From NCBI RefSeq assembly GCF_009363435.1, contig NZ_CP045354.1:1888501-1952500 (forward strand): DNA of 64,000 nt, given 5' to 3'. Source of the stretch: Labrenzia sp. THAF82. Lineage in GTDB: Bacteria; Pseudomonadota; Alphaproteobacteria; Rhizobiales; Stappiaceae. The translations under genes and the position numbers were made by a program. The notes under the pieces were generated by a model. That model saw only the letters and a list, made by a program, of their open reading frames with translations, made no database searches and was not told the DNA's origin. How positions within the stretch are numbered: the stretch's first letter is position 1; every line of letters begins with the position of its first letter. Of the stretch, positions 1-8,776 are shown piece by piece.

Positions 1-264
1 GAAATTCAAGACCAGAACTCCGGGTTCCTGATGAAAGACAGCCGGAGAAACGCCTGCCATCTCAGCAGCCTGGCTGAGTGCGAGTTCGTTCCAGCGCATG
101 ACGCCGTGCTCGGGAATGTCGTCGCCAAGGCGGACGACAAAACGGCGGTCACCGTCGCGCACAAGAAGATTGATGTTGGTGATGCCGCCTCCCAATGGGG
201 TTATGTCCTGAGGGTCGGAGAAGCAGGCAAGTGCCTTGGCTCGTGCAATTGCGGTTTCAGACAT
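1..264 (-). CDS. Choline-kinase/APH-like phosphotransferase (partial, N-terminal 88 residues)
   Basis: The reverse strand opens with ATG at 264 and stays open to the window edge, so only the N-terminal lobe is seen. The start (MSETAIARAKALACF) is followed by a glycine-rich segment (PLGGGITNINLLV) and a strand with RRFVVRLGDD. This is the nucleotide-binding loop and lysine/arginine strand layout of choline/ethanolamine kinases and aminoglycoside phosphotransferases. It starts 2 bases after the stop of the double permease, so it is the fourth gene of the betaine transporter operon. It resembles the kinase at 5284-6210 in the same locus (both have a GG(I/L)TN segment followed by a VVR strand). 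The catalytic lobe lies outside the window. Substrate unknown; a small amino-alcohol is an inference from context. Confidence 0.8.
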   Translation of the reverse strand, partial: MSETAIARAKALACFSDPQDITPLGGGITNINLLVRDGDRRFVVRLGDDIPEHGVMRWNELALSQAAEMAGVSPAVFHQEPGVLVLNF

Positions 265-266
265 GC

Positions 267-2252
267 TTAAATCCCCAACCTTTCGCGCTGGCCTGTCGCA
301 AGCGCGTTGATGACCCTGTCGGTAATGATTGCAATGAAAGCGACTGAAAGGCCGGCGACGATACCTTGGCCCGCATTGGCCTTGGTCAGGGCGATATAGA
401 CTTCCTGACCTAGGTCCCTTGTGCCCACGAGCGCGGTGATTACCAGCATGGACAGTGCAAGCATTATTGTTTGGTTCAAACCCAGAAAGAGGTGCGGTGT
501 CGCGAGCGGCAGCTTGATGCGCCACAGCAGTTGCCGCCTGGTGCAACCGGACATCAGTCCCGCCTCGATCAGGGACGGCGGAACCTCCTTGAGACCGTGC
601 GCAGCGTAGCGGACGGCGGGAGCCAGTGCATAAAGGATCACGGCAATCATGGCACTGAAATCGCCGACGCGAAACAGCATGACAACCGGGATCAGATAAA
701 CAAAACTGGGCAGGGTCTGCAGCGTATCCATCAGCCCCAGGATGACGCGCCCGGCGCGTGGACTTTCTGCAGCCCAGACACCAAGCGGTATGCCGATGAT
801 CGTCGCAATCAGAACCGAGACACCGCACAAGTAAATCGTCACCATGGCCTTGGACCAAAGCCCGGAGGCGGCGATGAAAGCCATCAGAAGTCCTGCGAGC
901 AAGCCGATCTTCCAACCACCGACCCGCCAGGCGATGAGAGCGGTCGCAACGATCCCCCAGGCCCAGGGAATTCCGCTGAAAAACTTCTTCACCGGGAGAA
1001 GCAACCATTGAAGGATCACCGTCTTGATGGCTTCGAATGTGTCGAAGAAGTTGACGTTGATCCATTGCATTGCATCAGACCAGAACGGTCCCGTCGTAAT
1101 CGTCAGGGCATCCGGATAAGTCTGAACAGCCGGGACGAACTGGCCCAGAATGAGCGTTGACGCGATCACAAGAAAGACCGTTCCGGACCATGGGTGGCGC
1201 TGCAAGAGGTTGCCTTCCAGGGGGTGACGCGCGCTCCGTTCCGCGAAGGCCTGGCTTGCCCGATCGAGCGCGATCGCCATGACCACGATGCCAAGCCCAG
1301 CCTCGATGCCTCCGCCGATATCCAACCGTCGCAGGCTGGACAGAACATCGAAGCCGAGGCCGCCGGCGCCGATCATGGACGCGATGATCACCATGTTGAG
1401 CGTCAGCATGATCACCTGGTTCACACCGACCATCAGGGTCGGAACCGCCGACGGAACGAGGACCTTCCACATCATCTGCCGATTGCGGCAACCTGCCATG
1501 CGGCCCGCTTCGATCACTTCCTTCGGTACCGAGTTCAGTGCGACGATGGTTATACGGACCATGGGTGGCATGGCATAAATCACTGTTGCAACGAGTGCTG
1601 CGACGGGACCGAATCCGAACAGGATCAGGATGGGTACGAGATAGGCAAAAACCGGAACGGTCTGCATCAGGTCCAGGATCGGCCGCAGCATGCGCTCAAA
1701 CCAGCGGACCCGATACGCCAGGATCCCAAGAAAAAGTCCGCCAACGACGCCAATCGGAACCGAGATAAGCACCGAGGCAAGCGTCACCATGGCGCTTTCC
1801 CATTGCCCGAATACGGCAAGATATAGAAAACAGGCCCCGACAAGAACGGATAGAAACCAGTCGCGCGCGTAGTGCCCTATCGCCATGATCGTCACGATCA
1901 CCGCAACCCAGCTGAGCGCCGGGGCTATCTGTGCGGCGGCATCGCCGACGCCGCTGCTGAAGCCTTCGACCAGCAGATTGCGCAACACCTGATACGGGGC
2001 TTCGATCAACGCCGAGATGGCACGGGTCAGGTCGCGAAACGAAAAGAAGTAGAAGCCGGCGCTTTCAACCAGCCAGTCAAGAAACGCACTGATGCGGTCT
2101 TCGAGTGGCAATTCCCAACCCTTGGGGTAGCGAACGATCCAACGGGCATCGAGTGCCTTGTAGAGCTGAAAGGAGTAGCTCGACAGCAGCCAGGTGACTG
2201 CGAAGAGCGTTCCCCAGAACAGCCAGCCGGACTTTGCCACGCGCGCACTCAT
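267..2252 (-). CDS. ProU-type glycine betaine/proline ABC transporter, tandem double permease
   Basis: Inner-membrane permease of 661 residues, about twice the length of a ProW/OpuAB permease, made of two homologous halves. Each half has its own ABC-binding EAA-type loop: EAGRMAGCRNRQ near residue 248 and EAGLMSGCTRRQ near residue 569, each followed by the family's LGxNQxIMLxLxM segment. One chain therefore probably forms the whole membrane pore. The start ATG overlaps the stop of the ATPase gene by 4 bases (ATGA), indicating translational coupling. Family knowledge: these systems import betaine, choline, carnitine or proline-like solutes. The exact solute is not readable here. The catabolic neighbours (flavoprotein, kinases) suggest nutrient uptake rather than osmoprotection. 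Confidence 0.92.
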   Translation of the reverse strand: MSARVAKSGWLFWGTLFAVTWLLSSYSFQLYKALDARWIVRYPKGWELPLEDRISAFLDWLVESAGFYFFSFRDLTRAISALIEAPYQVLRNLLVEGFSSGVGDAAAQIAPALSWVAVIVTIMAIGHYARDWFLSVLVGACFLYLAVFGQWESAMVTLASVLISVPIGVVGGLFLGILAYRVRWFERMLRPILDLMQTVPVFAYLVPILILFGFGPVAALVATVIYAMPPMVRITIVALNSVPKEVIEAGRMAGCRNRQMMWKVLVPSAVPTLMVGVNQVIMLTLNMVIIASMIGAGGLGFDVLSSLRRLDIGGGIEAGLGIVVMAIALDRASQAFAERSARHPLEGNLLQRHPWSGTVFLVIASTLILGQFVPAVQTYPDALTITTGPFWSDAMQWINVNFFDTFEAIKTVILQWLLLPVKKFFSGIPWAWGIVATALIAWRVGGWKIGLLAGLLMAFIAASGLWSKAMVTIYLCGVSVLIATIIGIPLGVWAAESPRAGRVILGLMDTLQTLPSFVYLIPVVMLFRVGDFSAMIAVILYALAPAVRYAAHGLKEVPPSLIEAGLMSGCTRRQLLWRIKLPLATPHLFLGLNQTIMLALSMLVITALVGTRDLGQEVYIALTKANAGQGIVAGLSVAFIAIITDRVINALATGQRERLGI

Positions 2253-3262
2253 CTGCGTCCCACCAGCACGTCGATGACCGCCTTTCGGGAAATCTGTCCG
2301 ACCGGCCTGTCACCGTCCATGACTTTGTGCGGGAGGTCCGAAGCTTCCACCGGATCGGCAATGGCTTCGATCACGGCGTTATGGGAAACTTCGCCGGCGA
2401 AGCTGTCGCCGTTCAGCGGTTCCATCACGGATGCTGCGCGGATTACCTTCGCCCGGCTGACATGGCGCGTGAACTCAGCGACATAGTCTGTTGCCGGTTG
2501 CAAAACGAGATCTTCAGGGGTCGCTACCTGTTCAATGATCCCGTCCTTCATGACCGCAATTCGATCCGCGAGCCGGATGGCCTCGTCAAAATCATGGGTG
2601 ATGAAGACAATCGTCTTGTGAAGGATGTTCTGAAGCCGAAGGAACTCGTCCTGCATTTCGCGCCGGATCAGAGGATCAAGTGCGGAGAACGGTTCGTCCA
2701 GAAACCAGATTTCCGGTTCGGCGGCGAGGCTGCGGGCAATGCCGACGCGCTGCTGCTGACCGCCTGAAAGTTCGCGCGGGAAATAGCCCTCACGCCCCTT
2801 GAGACCCACCAGTTCCACGACTTCTCGAGCCCGTTCTTCGCGCGTCTTCTTGTCAACGCCCTGGATGTCGAGCGGAAAAGCAGCGTTTTCCAGAACCGTC
2901 AGATGCGGCAGCAAGGCGAATTGCTGGAACACCATGCCCATTTTCTTGCGTCGGATCTGGATCAGTTCCTCTTCACTGGCACTGAGCAGGTCCTTGTCCT
3001 CGAAACGGATTTCGCCAGCTGTGGAATCCACAAGCCGCGACATGCAACGCACAAGCGTGGACTTGCCGGAGCCTGACAGCCCCATGATGACGAAAATCTC
3101 ACCCTTCCGGATCTGGACATTCACCGCCCGTACCGCTCCGATGAGATTGGCCGCCTCCAGATCGGCGGAAGAAGGAGTGGCGTTGGTCTTCAAAAAAGTA
3201 TCGGCCTGCGGGCCGTATAACTTCCATACGTTCCGGCAATCGAGAATTACGGGCTTCGTCAT
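2249..3262 (-). CDS. ProV/OpuAA-type ABC transporter ATPase
   Basis: ATPase of 337 residues that powers the betaine-type importer. Walker A is GLSGSGKST at residues 61-69, the ABC signature LSGGQQQR is near residue 165, and Walker B with FLDEPFSALD is near residue 186. The long N-terminal extension before Walker A is typical of ProV/OpuAA rather than other ABC ATPases. The C-terminal segment after residue 265 looks like a single short CBS-type region, where ProV often has two. It is the second gene of the operon, 4-base overlapped with the permease and separated from the binding-protein gene by a 117-base spacer full of hairpins. Confidence 0.93.
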   Translation of the reverse strand: MTKPVILDCRNVWKLYGPQADTFLKTNATPSSADLEAANLIGAVRAVNVQIRKGEIFVIMGLSGSGKSTLVRCMSRLVDSTAGEIRFEDKDLLSASEEELIQIRRKKMGMVFQQFALLPHLTVLENAAFPLDIQGVDKKTREERAREVVELVGLKGREGYFPRELSGGQQQRVGIARSLAAEPEIWFLDEPFSALDPLIRREMQDEFLRLQNILHKTIVFITHDFDEAIRLADRIAVMKDGIIEQVATPEDLVLQPATDYVAEFTRHVSRAKVIRAASVMEPLNGDSFAGEVSHNAVIEAIADPVEASDLPHKVMDGDRPVGQISRKAVIDVLVGRR

Positions 3263-3283
3263 CCAGTCCTCGGTGGAGGTTTT

Positions 3284-3365
3284 ATTCCCTGTGTCGGGAA
3301 ACTGTCTTGCCAGTCATCCGGACTGGTGTCCTGCACGCATCAAATTCGGATTGCTGCGTGCAGGA
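3284..3365 (-). other. Intercistronic hairpin cluster behind the betaine binding-protein gene
   Basis: Three inverted repeats stand in the gap between the binding-protein stop and the ATPase start. They are TCCTGCACGCA (3329-3339) with TGCGTGCAGGA (3355-3365), a perfect 11-bp stem; CCAGTC (3310-3315) with GACTGG (3321-3326); and TTCCC (3285-3289) with GGGAA (3296-3300). There is no long U tract, so mRNA 3'-end protection or partial termination is likelier than full termination. Confidence 0.75.
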
Positions 3366-3379
3366 AGTATGGAACGGCC

Positions 3380-4312
3380 TTATTTGGCAATCCAGCCCGA
3401 CCATGTGTCCTTGTTGTCGGCCATCCATGCGGCAACCGTGTCATCAACGGATTTGCCGTTGAGATCGACTTCGGTGACCATGGCGCCATAATCGGCGTTG
3501 GAGAGGTTGAAGTTCCCGATTGCCTTCGCAGCGCCCGGCCACTTGTCGGCGACACCGGCCCAGCTGACTTTCCAGATTGGACCGCGCGGCTTGCCGCAGT
3601 CATAGGCAGCATCCGGGTTCACACCAACCGACGGATCGGCGTAGCATTCCGGTGAGAACGGCGGGAATTCAACGAATTCACCATCATATTTCGCAGGGGC
3701 CCAGTGGGGCGCATAGACCCAAAGCATGATCGGGTCCTGGCGTTGGTAAGCTGCTTCCAGTTCGGCGAAAAGGGCCGCGTCAGTGCCGGCATGAACCACC
3801 TCGAAGTCCAGTCCGAGAGCCTCGACACGCTCTTCATCAAAGCCGCCCCAGGTAACGGGTCCGCCCAGGTAGCGGCCGAATGGCGCAGTTTCAGGCGTCG
3901 AGAATTCTTCAGCACAATCCTTCAGAGCTTCCCAGTTGGGGAGGCCGGGGCAGCGCTCTTTCATGTAGGACGGGTACCACCATTCCTCGATTGCCTGGAG
4001 ACCGGTTTCGCCAAGATTGACGACATTTCCTGTCGCAAAGGCCTCGTCCATCGCTTCGCGCCCGGTCGTTTCCCAAATTTCCATGGCGACATGCAAGTCG
4101 CCCGTCTTCAGGCCTGCGAATTGGGCAATATAGTCGGCTTGAACATATTCGACGTTATAGCCGGCTTCCTTCAGAACTTCGCCCATGAGCTTGGTTGTGA
4201 TCAGCTGGCCGGACCAGTCATGAAGAGTAAGTTTGATCGGATCGCTGGACTCGGCTGCGAGTGCAGGCGCGACTGCCAACATTGCGGACAGTGCTAAAGA
4301 AACGCGCTTCAT
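3380..4312 (-). CDS. Glycine betaine/proline-type substrate-binding protein (OpuAC family)
   Basis: Periplasmic solute receptor of the ProU-type importer, 310 residues from the chosen start. ATG at 4312 is preferred over an in-frame codon 27 bases upstream. A strong GGGAGG ribosome-binding site sits just before it, and the protein then begins with a clean signal peptide (MKRVSLALSAMLAVAPALAA). The mature protein begins SSDPIKLTLHDWSGQ and contains Trp/Tyr-rich stretches (MEIWETTG, EEWWYPSYMKERCPG) of the kind that form aromatic cages around quaternary ammonium groups in OpuAC/ProX proteins. First gene of the operon SBP-ATPase-permease-kinase. A candidate DeoR operator lies about 105 bases upstream. 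Confidence 0.92.
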   Translation of the reverse strand: MKRVSLALSAMLAVAPALAAESSDPIKLTLHDWSGQLITTKLMGEVLKEAGYNVEYVQADYIAQFAGLKTGDLHVAMEIWETTGREAMDEAFATGNVVNLGETGLQAIEEWWYPSYMKERCPGLPNWEALKDCAEEFSTPETAPFGRYLGGPVTWGGFDEERVEALGLDFEVVHAGTDAALFAELEAAYQRQDPIMLWVYAPHWAPAKYDGEFVEFPPFSPECYADPSVGVNPDAAYDCGKPRGPIWKVSWAGVADKWPGAAKAIGNFNLSNADYGAMVTEVDLNGKSVDDTVAAWMADNKDTWSGWIAK

Positions 4313-4415
4313 ATTTTCCTCCCTGACGAATTTTGCCAATGCGGGACTGCCCAGGCATCACCCCCTCAGCAGATGCCATCTCGGCACAACACCTTCTTAG
4401 ACTGCCAGCATAAAT

Positions 4416-4430
4416 CAACAAAAAGCAACA
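4416..4430 (+). promoter_or_regulatory. Candidate DeoR operator, CAACA-N5-CAACA
   Basis: CAACA AAAAG CAACA lies in the divergent region between the binding-protein gene and the inositol-monophosphatase-like gene. The same 5-5-5 direct repeat occurs in both orientations upstream of the flavoprotein gene beside the deoR-type regulator. The regulator assignment is an inference. Confidence 0.5.
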
Positions 4431-4523
4431 TATGGCTTCAAATTTTGTGGGTTTTGGATACATTTTGAGCATTAAGCGATCATTCGTTAGTCAATAATCG
4501 TCGGAAATGCGGAGAAGCGCGGA

Positions 4524-5297
4524 ATGCCGGATCTTTCGAACAGGTTGGAAAAGGCCTTGGCGATGACTGAAGAGGCTGCAGCAGTCAGCCTTCTTTATTT
4601 CAGGAAAAATCCCGAGACCGAAACCAAGGCTGATTTGAGCCCTGTCACCCAGGCAGACAAGGCGACAGAAAGATCTCTCAGGGACAGCATCCAGCTACAT
4701 TTTCCTGATGAAGCGATCTTCGGAGAGGAATTCGGACAGACCGGGGAGGCGGCTGCGATGTGGATCATTGATCCAATCGATGGCACACGTTCGTTCATCG
4801 CCGGCCTGCCGCTTTTCGGCATGTTGCTTGGGTTTCTGATCGAAGGCTGTCCGAAGATGGGTGTGATCCGGATGCCGGCACTCGGCGAAGTCTATGCCGG
4901 GGGCAAAAACCTTCAGGCCACGTGCAACGGGACGGCCATCCATGTCAGCTCCTGCCGTTCTCTTGCAGACGCCCGCCTGTTCATCAATGAGGGCGACAAA
5001 CTGGCTCTGTCTGAACCGGAAGCATTTCAGCGCCTCGTTCGTTCGGGACAGCTGCGCAGACTGGGTGCCGATTGTTATCCGCATGCGCTTTTGGCGCGGG
5101 GCCATGTCGATGCCGTCGTGGACTACGATTTGCAGCCCTACGATTATCTGCCGGTATCTGCCGTGGTTGAGGCGGCCGGCGGGGTCATGACGGACTGGCA
5201 AGGCAATCCGCTGACAATGACATCAGACGGACGCACTGTCACGGCAGCCACTCCGAACTTGCATGCCGAACTTCTGGAGGTGCTCAACCGGCCCTGA
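4524..5297 (+). CDS. Inositol-monophosphatase-family phosphatase (HisN/IMPase-like)
   Basis: Mg2+-dependent phosphomonoesterase of 257 residues, the usual IMPase-family length. Metal-binding elements are visible: an EE pair in FGEEFG (near residue 73), the signature DPIDGTRSFI (near residue 92) and a C-terminal ADCYPH...VDAVVDYDLQPYDYLP segment where the third aspartate lies. The pattern is closest to bacterial histidinol-phosphatase (HisN-type) proteins, but that family also includes inositol-1-phosphate and fructose-bisphosphate phosphatases. No other histidine genes are nearby. It is divergent from the betaine transporter, and its last 14 bases overlap the 3' end of the convergent kinase gene. 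A phosphatase next to kinases hints at a phosphorylated intermediate. Confidence 0.88.
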   Translation: MPDLSNRLEKALAMTEEAAAVSLLYFRKNPETETKADLSPVTQADKATERSLRDSIQLHFPDEAIFGEEFGQTGEAAAMWIIDPIDGTRSFIAGLPLFGMLLGFLIEGCPKMGVIRMPALGEVYAGGKNLQATCNGTAIHVSSCRSLADARLFINEGDKLALSEPEAFQRLVRSGQLRRLGADCYPHALLARGHVDAVVDYDLQPYDYLPVSAVVEAAGGVMTDWQGNPLTMTSDGRTVTAATPNLHAELLEVLNRP

Positions 5298-6210
5298 CGG
5301 CAGCAACATGTGACTGAAAGGACGGATCCTGCATCAGTTTCCGGCAACGTTCGAACCGGCCGGTGGCGTAGGCCCAGAAGTCTTCGGCCGGGTTTTCGTC
5401 CGCAAGCTGAATTAGCCCCCACAGGGTCCAGAGCAAATCGCACATAGCCTTGTAGATCACAACCCGGCCAGTCTCCGCGGCTGTCGGCTTGCGGCCAAAA
5501 TAGGCCTCGAGCATTTCCGCATCTTGCGCCGCATTCATTCCAGCCTCAACCGAGAGATCTCCGAGATCCCACAAAGGATCGTTCATGCCGGAATACTCCC
5601 AATCAACGATCCACATCCTCTCGCCGTCATCCAGGAAATTTTCGCAAAGAGGATCGCAGTGGCAAGGTGCCAGGGGCAGGTTTGCCGCAGCCAGAACCTC
5701 ACCAATGGGCATTGCGATGGTCACAACATCCTCATACCCATCCGGCAGGGAAACATCCTTGGTCGATAAAACCTTGAGGTAATCGTCAATCATGGAAAAA
5801 AGCTCGAAGCGGAACCGGAATGTTTCGCCCGATGCATGCAGTCTGGCGAGAGCGGCCCCGGCCCGGCCCGGCGATCCGGCACGCGACTTGAAGAGATTGG
5901 GGGTCATGGTTTCGATCCCGTCGATCGTACGCATGATCATCACGCCGGATGCGGCGTCGGCGTAAAGGACATCGGCGGAAACACCGGCCTGGGCTGCAGC
6001 GATTGCATTGTGCTTCTCGACGCTCCGATCGATGTATTCTTCGGTGTTTTCGCCCGGAATACGGACGACAACCGACTGATCGTCGAGGTCGACGCGGTGC
6101 ACGAGATTGGTCAATCCGCCGAGGCGGGTTATCTGCTTTGCCGAGACAATGTCTGCAAATTGCGGCGCGGAACGCAGTGCCGTGAGCACCTTTTCAGCGT
6201 GTTCCGTCAT
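5284..6210 (-). CDS. Choline/ethanolamine-kinase-like phosphotransferase
   Basis: A 308-residue cytoplasmic kinase of the APH/choline-kinase fold. The catalytic Brenner loop is CHCDPLCENF (HxDxxxxN, near residues 183-193) and the metal-binding aspartate sits in IVDWEYSGMNDP (near residue 201). The N-lobe has GGLTNLVHRVD and a VVVRIPG strand. This matches LicA-type choline kinases better than antibiotic phosphotransferases. It is 11 bases downstream of the dimethylglycine-dehydrogenase-like gene and co-directional with it, so the two are probably co-transcribed. A second member of the family starts the window. Substrate inferred only: an amino-alcohol or betaine-derived alcohol. Confidence 0.88.
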   Translation of the reverse strand: MTEHAEKVLTALRSAPQFADIVSAKQITRLGGLTNLVHRVDLDDQSVVVRIPGENTEEYIDRSVEKHNAIAAAQAGVSADVLYADAASGVMIMRTIDGIETMTPNLFKSRAGSPGRAGAALARLHASGETFRFRFELFSMIDDYLKVLSTKDVSLPDGYEDVVTIAMPIGEVLAAANLPLAPCHCDPLCENFLDDGERMWIVDWEYSGMNDPLWDLGDLSVEAGMNAAQDAEMLEAYFGRKPTAAETGRVVIYKAMCDLLWTLWGLIQLADENPAEDFWAYATGRFERCRKLMQDPSFQSHVAAVRAG

Positions 6211-6221
6211 ATTCCCCCCGT

Positions 6222-8639
6222 TTATCCCTTGAGTGCGCTGTTTTCAGGATCGTAAAGTGGACTGGTGGCCTGTGTGACCGGGTGACGTTCCCCAAAGACT
6301 TCCAGACTGAAATCAGTGCGGTTCCAGTGCGCCTTGTCCAGATATCCGCGCACAATTGTCCGTCCGACAGTATACCCATAGCCAACCGAGGTCGCGGACG
6401 AGACCACCTGGTCTCCAAGCAGGACGGTTTCTCCTCCTGTCAGTGGCAGATGGTCCTTCGTGACGAACGTGCAAAGCTTGCGTTCGACACCCTTGTTCTT
6501 TTGCGTCTCCAGGACCGAACGCCCAAGGAAATCACCTTTCGATTTGAGGTGAACCCTGAAGCCGAGGCCAGCCTCGATGGGGGTATAGTCCGGTGTGACA
6601 TCGCCGGACCAATAAACGTAGCCCTTTTCCATTCTGAGGCTCTCGATCGCCCTGTACCCGACATTCGTTATGCCGTGGGCTTTACCAGCCGCCCAGAGCG
6701 TGTCGTAGACATGGGTGGCAAATTCGGTCGGAATATGCAGTTCATAGCCGCGCTCACCGACATAGCCGATACGGGCTGCCCGAAGCGGAGCCGCGCCGAC
6801 GACGATTTCCTTCATCGTGGAGAAAGGGATCGCCTGATTGGAGACATCGCTTTCGGAGGCAGTCGCCAAAACGTCACGTGAGCGCGGCCCGACAATGTTG
6901 ATGACCGCATATCCGCTCGTCACCTCGATGATGTGTACTGAAGCGTTTTCAGGCAGATTGCGTTTGATCCAGTCGCTGTCGTGAACACCGAAACCGGATC
7001 CGGTCACCAGATAGAACCGATCTTGATCCAGCCGGATGATCGTTACATCCGCCTCAACGCCCCCACGATCATTGCAAAGCTGGGTATAGATGACCGAGCC
7101 GACAGGCTTGTCCATGTTGGAAACAGCCAGCCGTTGCAAGACTGCGAGAGCATCCGCACCGACAATCTCGAACTTGGAAAAGCTCGACTGGTCAATCAAC
7201 GCGACCCGCTCCCGGACGGCCTTGTGTTCTTCGGCTGCGTATTTTTTCCAGCCAGGATCCAGGAAGTCCAACTGGTCAACCGGTGCCACGCCTTCAGGGG
7301 CGAACCAAAGCGGTCGTTCCCAGCCGTTCTTTGAGCCATAGACCGCGCCCTGGTCCTTGAGCGTCTGGTAAAGCGGTGACAATCGCAATTGACGAGCGCT
7401 CTCGTGTTCCTGGCCCGGATATCTCTTCTTGTAATGGTGGGCATAGTGTTCAACCGCGCGCGGATACATGAAAGTGCGGGTTCCGTGGTGTGGCCCGAAA
7501 CGGCGCACATCAAGCGGCCATAGGTCGAGAGAAGATTGCCCCTCGACAACCCATTCGGCAATCATTTCACCGGCTCCGCCGCCTGCGGCGATGCCGTAGA
7601 GAAATCCGGTTGCCATCATCAGATTGTTGAAGCCGGGCTGCCAGCCCATGACAAAATCACCATCGGCGGAATAGGGGATCGGCCCGTTGATGACCTGGCG
7701 GATGCCGACCTCGTTGACGACCGGCGTGACCTGGCTGGCCAGATCCGCAAGCGGCAGAAAGCGATCCAGGTTTTCCGGCAGCAACTGACGTACGAAAGCA
7801 CCTGGAATGCCCCGGTCTCCAAAAGGAAGCGTATCCTCTTCATAGCCACCGATGACCAGCCGACCGGCCACATCCGGCTTGTAATAGACCAGGCGCTCCG
7901 GATCGCGCAGCGTCGGGAAATGGCCAACTTCGGTGCCGGTCGGCTCGGTGACGATATACTGGTGTTCGACCGCGCAAGCGGGAACGCGAATGCCGAGTTT
8001 CGAGCCGAGTTCCCGGCTCCACATGCCGGCTGCAAGGATGATTGTCTGGGCTTCGAACGTGCCTTCACTTGTCTCGACATTCGTGATCCGGCCATTCGAG
8101 ACAGCAAAGTCGAGCACCTCGACCCCTTGGCGGATTTCAGCGCCCTGGCGGCGGGCAGCACCCGCGACAGCCTGACAAAGCGAAGCCGGGTCGACATAGC
8201 CATCAGAGGGAATGAAAGCAGCACCCTCAAGACCGCGCGCCTCAATCAGTGGGAACAGATCCTTTGCCTCGTCAGGAGTTATGATCTGCATTTCCAGCTC
8301 AAAGCTGCGCGCCATGGTGGCCAGACGCTTTGCTTCCAGAAGACGTTCCCTTGTCGCGGCAAGTCTGAGCGAACCGGTTTTCTTCCAGTCGAACTGCATG
8401 CCTTCTTCGTTTTGAAGCCGGTCATACATTTCAACCGACTTTTTAAGCATACGCGTGGTATTGCGCGATGAGCGCAGCTGCCCGACCAGTCCGGCAGCGT
8501 GCCATGTCGCTCCCTCCGTCAAGCCTGCACGTTCCAGGAGAATCACATTCTTTTCGCCCATCCGGGTCAGATGATATGCGATCGAGCATCCGATAATGCC
8601 GCCGCCGATGATCAGGTGTTTGGCCGAATGTTGGGTCAA
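6222..8639 (-). CDS. FAD-dependent oxidoreductase with GcvT domain (dimethylglycine/sarcosine dehydrogenase-like)
   Basis: Two-domain flavoenzyme of about 805 residues. The N-terminal half has the dinucleotide fold (IIGGGIIGCSIAYHL) and the segment TEGATWHAAGLVGQLR. Its histidine is in the position that carries covalent FAD in dimethylglycine dehydrogenase. The C-terminal half, from about residue 420, is a GcvT/aminomethyltransferase-type folate-binding domain (YELHIPTEFA, GYRAIESLRMEKGY, IEAGLGFRV). Family reaction: oxidative demethylation of an N-methylated amine, handing the one-carbon unit to tetrahydrofolate. Both start options are TTG: 8639 gives LTQHSAKHLIIGGG, and 8681 adds 14 residues. 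The shorter one places the FAD fold at the usual distance. Transcribed with the kinase downstream and divergent from the DeoR gene. Confidence 0.88.
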   Translation of the reverse strand: MTQHSAKHLIIGGGIIGCSIAYHLTRMGEKNVILLERAGLTEGATWHAAGLVGQLRSSRNTTRMLKKSVEMYDRLQNEEGMQFDWKKTGSLRLAATRERLLEAKRLATMARSFELEMQIITPDEAKDLFPLIEARGLEGAAFIPSDGYVDPASLCQAVAGAARRQGAEIRQGVEVLDFAVSNGRITNVETSEGTFEAQTIILAAGMWSRELGSKLGIRVPACAVEHQYIVTEPTGTEVGHFPTLRDPERLVYYKPDVAGRLVIGGYEEDTLPFGDRGIPGAFVRQLLPENLDRFLPLADLASQVTPVVNEVGIRQVINGPIPYSADGDFVMGWQPGFNNLMMATGFLYGIAAGGGAGEMIAEWVVEGQSSLDLWPLDVRRFGPHHGTRTFMYPRAVEHYAHHYKKRYPGQEHESARQLRLSPLYQTLKDQGAVYGSKNGWERPLWFAPEGVAPVDQLDFLDPGWKKYAAEEHKAVRERVALIDQSSFSKFEIVGADALAVLQRLAVSNMDKPVGSVIYTQLCNDRGGVEADVTIIRLDQDRFYLVTGSGFGVHDSDWIKRNLPENASVHIIEVTSGYAVINIVGPRSRDVLATASESDVSNQAIPFSTMKEIVVGAAPLRAARIGYVGERGYELHIPTEFATHVYDTLWAAGKAHGITNVGYRAIESLRMEKGYVYWSGDVTPDYTPIEAGLGFRVHLKSKGDFLGRSVLETQKNKGVERKLCTFVTKDHLPLTGGETVLLGDQVVSSATSVGYGYTVGRTIVRGYLDKAHWNRTDFSLEVFGERHPVTQATSPLYDPENSALKG

Positions 8640-8675
8640 TTTGCAGATCCAAATGCTGAGGGACAGCTCAAATCC

Positions 8676-8720
8676 TAACAAAAATCAACACCGCTACAAT
8701 AGAGTTGTTGAAATTTGTTG
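8676..8720 (+). promoter_or_regulatory. Pair of inverted candidate DeoR operators
   Basis: TAACA AAAAT CAACA (8676-8690) faces TGTTG AAATT TGTTG (8706-8720), the reverse complement of a CAACA-N5-CAACA site, with a 15-base spacer. They lie between the flavoprotein gene and the divergent DeoR-family gene, and the same direct repeat is found at 4416-4430. If the flavoprotein starts at 8681 instead of 8639, the left half overlaps its first codons. That supports the shorter start. Confidence 0.6.
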
Positions 8721-8776
8721 AATTCCAAGTGCAAAATAGACTTATTCGACCAGAAACTTTGGTGTAAACAGGCTTC

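Noticed and set aside
471-2486. Several open frames on the forward strand opposite the double permease (for example 1194-1826 and 1872-2486)
   Set aside because: Translations are rich in His, Arg and Asp with no domain pattern, as expected for the complement of membrane-protein codons.
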